This document shows, in pieces, positions 62,126 through 64,000 of a stretch of DNA of 64,000 bases. The stretch's first letter is position 1, and each line of letters begins with the position of its first letter. The notes beneath the pieces are model-generated. The model made no database searches. It saw nothing but the letters and a program-made list of their open reading frames with translations, and was not told where the DNA came from. Source of the DNA: Halalkalibacter akibai JCM 9157. Lineage in GTDB: Bacteria; Bacillota; Bacilli; Bacillales; Bacillaceae_D. The stretch is taken from NCBI RefSeq assembly GCF_000513135.1, contig NZ_BAUV01000020.1, positions 1 to 64,000 on the forward strand, read 5' to 3'. Both the position numbers and the translations under genes were made by a program.

Positions 62126-64000
62126 ATGGGGTTCTTAACAAAATTAAAAAATCTCTTCAACCCAACAATCGAATCTAACACACCATCAAAAACACCCACT
62201 CTTCAATCTAAAGCATCTAAAGCGAAACAAATGAATTACTATTCCACTGTCAGAAAACCGCTTCACAAATTATTAGATACCATTTCGCTTGAGGTAAATG
62301 ATACGCCGAATTGGGATTCCTTCTTTTCAATATCTAAAATCAACGAAACTCTCCCTGGTTTTGATAAAAGGTCTAGGAAGAAATTCAAACACGTATTCCA
62401 CAATGATGAACTTATCATCGCAGAAGCAGCTGGTGTATTTGAAATTATCACCAAAGAGACCATTAAACAATTCAACGTCAAGGACACAGCTCTTGAAAAA
62501 ATGATTATAGTATCAGCGACTGAAAAAGCCATCATCTTACACAAAAAAGAACGCATCGCACTTATTAATTTATCTACTTTCACAGCTAAACTTTTCGAGT
62601 TTAATTGGCAACCTTTTACCTTTACTATGGCAAAAGACTCTTGGCTTGTTGGAACAAGAGAAACATATGATGGTCCTGGTGAACTTTATTGCTTTGATTT
62701 AAGCGGTTCACAAAAATGGGGAATTTCTTTCAACGAACAAATTTCTTCTATGTTTGGGGAAATCAAATTCACTCCATACTTACTTTCTGTTTGTGATTCA
62801 ACCGATGAAGTGTTTGTTGGCAGCATGGACAGGTTATACCGAATTCGTCCACACGATGGGTCTCTTAAATCAAGAATTGCTGTTTCAGAACTGAAAAAGA
62901 AAGACCTTGAAAAGAAATATGAAAAACTTAACCGCTCTCTTTCCAAGAAACCAGAAAATGAAGAAGAAGCCATCAATCAACTAGCCGAAGGTTTGGCAGC
63001 ACAATTTACAATGGGATTCGATAACGTGTCTGTCAACTCTCCTTTCACGGGATTCACACATGACCCTGAAAGCGGCTTTTTATTTATGATGGAAAGGGAA
63101 GGAAGAATTTCAGCATGGGACATAGAAGGAAACCTCGTTTGGATTAACCTATTCAAAAATGAAGGAAGGTTTATTGATTGGGTTGATAACAAGTTAGTCG
63201 TTTCATTTAACGAAGGGGAAACATTTTGGCTTAACAAAGACGGTAAATTTATTTTTGGAGCGAAGTTACCAAAAGAAGCATCAACCGTCAACCTTATCCC
63301 TAACCAAGATTCATACCTAATTGTATCTCAAGATAACCGCCTATACGAGCTTAACAAAGAGACAGGGAAGCTCATTAAAGGGTCAGAGGGACATCCAGGC
63401 ATGGAACTTTTCATCCTTTCTAATCACCCTATCTTCTTCGATGGGAAAGAAAAAGCGCAAGGTTACTTTTGGCTATCACCAGAAAACCATGAATGGATTC
63501 ACTTTGAAGCAAAGACCATTACAGACACCCATAATAATGACGTTCACGAAGGTGTTGCACCAGAAATAACCGCAACAAATCCATTCCCTAAAAAGTGGGA
63601 GGTATCAAACTCAGATAACGGTTTCGGAAATCGCGTAATTGATATTCCAAACAATCGTCTATACGTTGCTGAAAGAGCCCCAAGAAAATCTTTCGAAGCA
63701 TATAGGGAAATAACTGAAGCTCAGCAAAGAAAAGAGAATTCAAGTCACTTTCTTACATGCTACGACACAGGAAAAAAAGAAATATGGAGACAGCAACTAT
63801 ACTCCACCATGTGGTCTCTCTATCTCTCCCCTGATGGAAAATACATTTTTACAAGTGTACCGAAAAAAGAGGAAATTACTTACATGCCAGGGGAAATTTT
63901 AGTTTTTAACAAAGAAGGAAAACAAGTTCACAAATTCAAATCCAAAGCTCAAGGGTTTCATCTAGAATTTCTTTCAAATAACAAAGCTAAAGTAAATTTT
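62126..64000 (+). CDS. Large beta-propeller-like protein, 3' end outside window
   Basis: At least 625 residues from ATG 62126 (GGAGG 7 bp upstream), still open at the right edge. No signal peptide; basic low-complexity start (about 1-40). From about residue 60 repeated blade-like units are seen (VFEIITKETIKQF; ELYCFDLSGSQKWGISF; DRLYRIRPHDGSLKSR; RISAWDIEGNLVWINLF; NRLYELNKETGKLI; LYLSPDGKYIFTSV), like PQQ/WD-type propellers. A cytosolic scaffold is possible. Function unknown. Confidence 0.7.
   Translation, partial: MGFLTKLKNLFNPTIESNTPSKTPTLQSKASKAKQMNYYSTVRKPLHKLLDTISLEVNDTPNWDSFFSISKINETLPGFDKRSRKKFKHVFHNDELIIAEAAGVFEIITKETIKQFNVKDTALEKMIIVSATEKAIILHKKERIALINLSTFTAKLFEFNWQPFTFTMAKDSWLVGTRETYDGPGELYCFDLSGSQKWGISFNEQISSMFGEIKFTPYLLSVCDSTDEVFVGSMDRLYRIRPHDGSLKSRIAVSELKKKDLEKKYEKLNRSLSKKPENEEEAINQLAEGLAAQFTMGFDNVSVNSPFTGFTHDPESGFLFMMEREGRISAWDIEGNLVWINLFKNEGRFIDWVDNKLVVSFNEGETFWLNKDGKFIFGAKLPKEASTVNLIPNQDSYLIVSQDNRLYELNKETGKLIKGSEGHPGMELFILSNHPIFFDGKEKAQGYFWLSPENHEWIHFEAKTITDTHNNDVHEGVAPEITATNPFPKKWEVSNSDNGFGNRVIDIPNNRLYVAERAPRKSFEAYREITEAQQRKENSSHFLTCYDTGKKEIWRQQLYSTMWSLYLSPDGKYIFTSVPKKEEITYMPGEILVFNKEGKQVHKFKSKAQGFHLEFLSNNKAKVNF

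Overview
The window is AT-rich DNA from a spore-forming Bacillaceae-type Firmicute. Evidence for this is a YwmB-family gene, a SpoIIP-like sporulation hydrolase, AGGAGG-type ribosome binding sites with frequent TTG/GTG starts, and a lineage-typical CsoR/CopZ/CopA copper module. No rRNA or tRNA genes were seen.

Layout. (1) 1-2630: YwmB-family end, an HTH regulator and SpoIIP. (2) 2.9-28.2 kb: a long copper/envelope-stress island. It holds two OmpR-type two-component systems (the second regulator is frameshifted), small membrane coiled-coil proteins, two TVP38-type membrane proteins, two D,D-carboxypeptidases, two Cys-rich four-helix copper-storage proteins, a broken MFS transporter, a His-rich protein, a beta-propeller lipoprotein, a membrane protein with an aminopropyltransferase-like domain, a siroheme/4Fe-4S-type small protein, CtaG, a DsbD/CcdA-like protein, a frameshifted CopC-CopD fusion and several small secreted or membrane proteins. 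(3) 28.78-38.67 kb: a complete Tn3-family transposon with 48-bp inverted ends and a TTTTC target duplication. It lies inside a tyrosine recombinase relic and carries tnpA, a res region, tnpR, a thioredoxin-like gene, a broken regulator and secreted proteins. Tn7-like TnsB-type repeats lie in and around it. (4) 39-42 kb: a GrpB relic, a cytochrome b5-like lipoprotein, and a dCTP-deaminase-like gene overlapping a membrane protein gene. (5) 42.8-51.2 kb: an M23 hydrolase, copZ with a CsoR operator, copA, a His-rich CWB2-like lipoprotein, a ferric-reductase-like membrane protein and a DUF2269-like operon. (6) 51.8-64 kb: accessory DNA with a ParB-like protein, a GIY-YIG-type protein, a MNT nucleotidyltransferase, a kinase-like protein, an Ntn-hydrolase-like protein, several unknowns, a group II intron relic and a large beta-propeller protein running off the right edge.

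The most interesting signal is regulatory. A direct repeat with half-sites of the WTCA type exactly 11 bp apart, placed 13-15 bp before a recognisable -10, recurs upstream of at least ten transcription units across the copper island, including both sides of the transposon. It looks like the operator of one of the OmpR-type regulators and would tie the storage proteins, small membrane proteins, CtaG, copA and the DUF2269 operon into one regulon. Two perfect TGTGA-N6-TCACA palindromes lie at the beta-propeller lipoprotein and copA promoters.

The window is also rich in decay. There are single-base frameshifts in an MFS transporter, a response regulator, CopCD and a propeller-like protein, plus at least six further relics.
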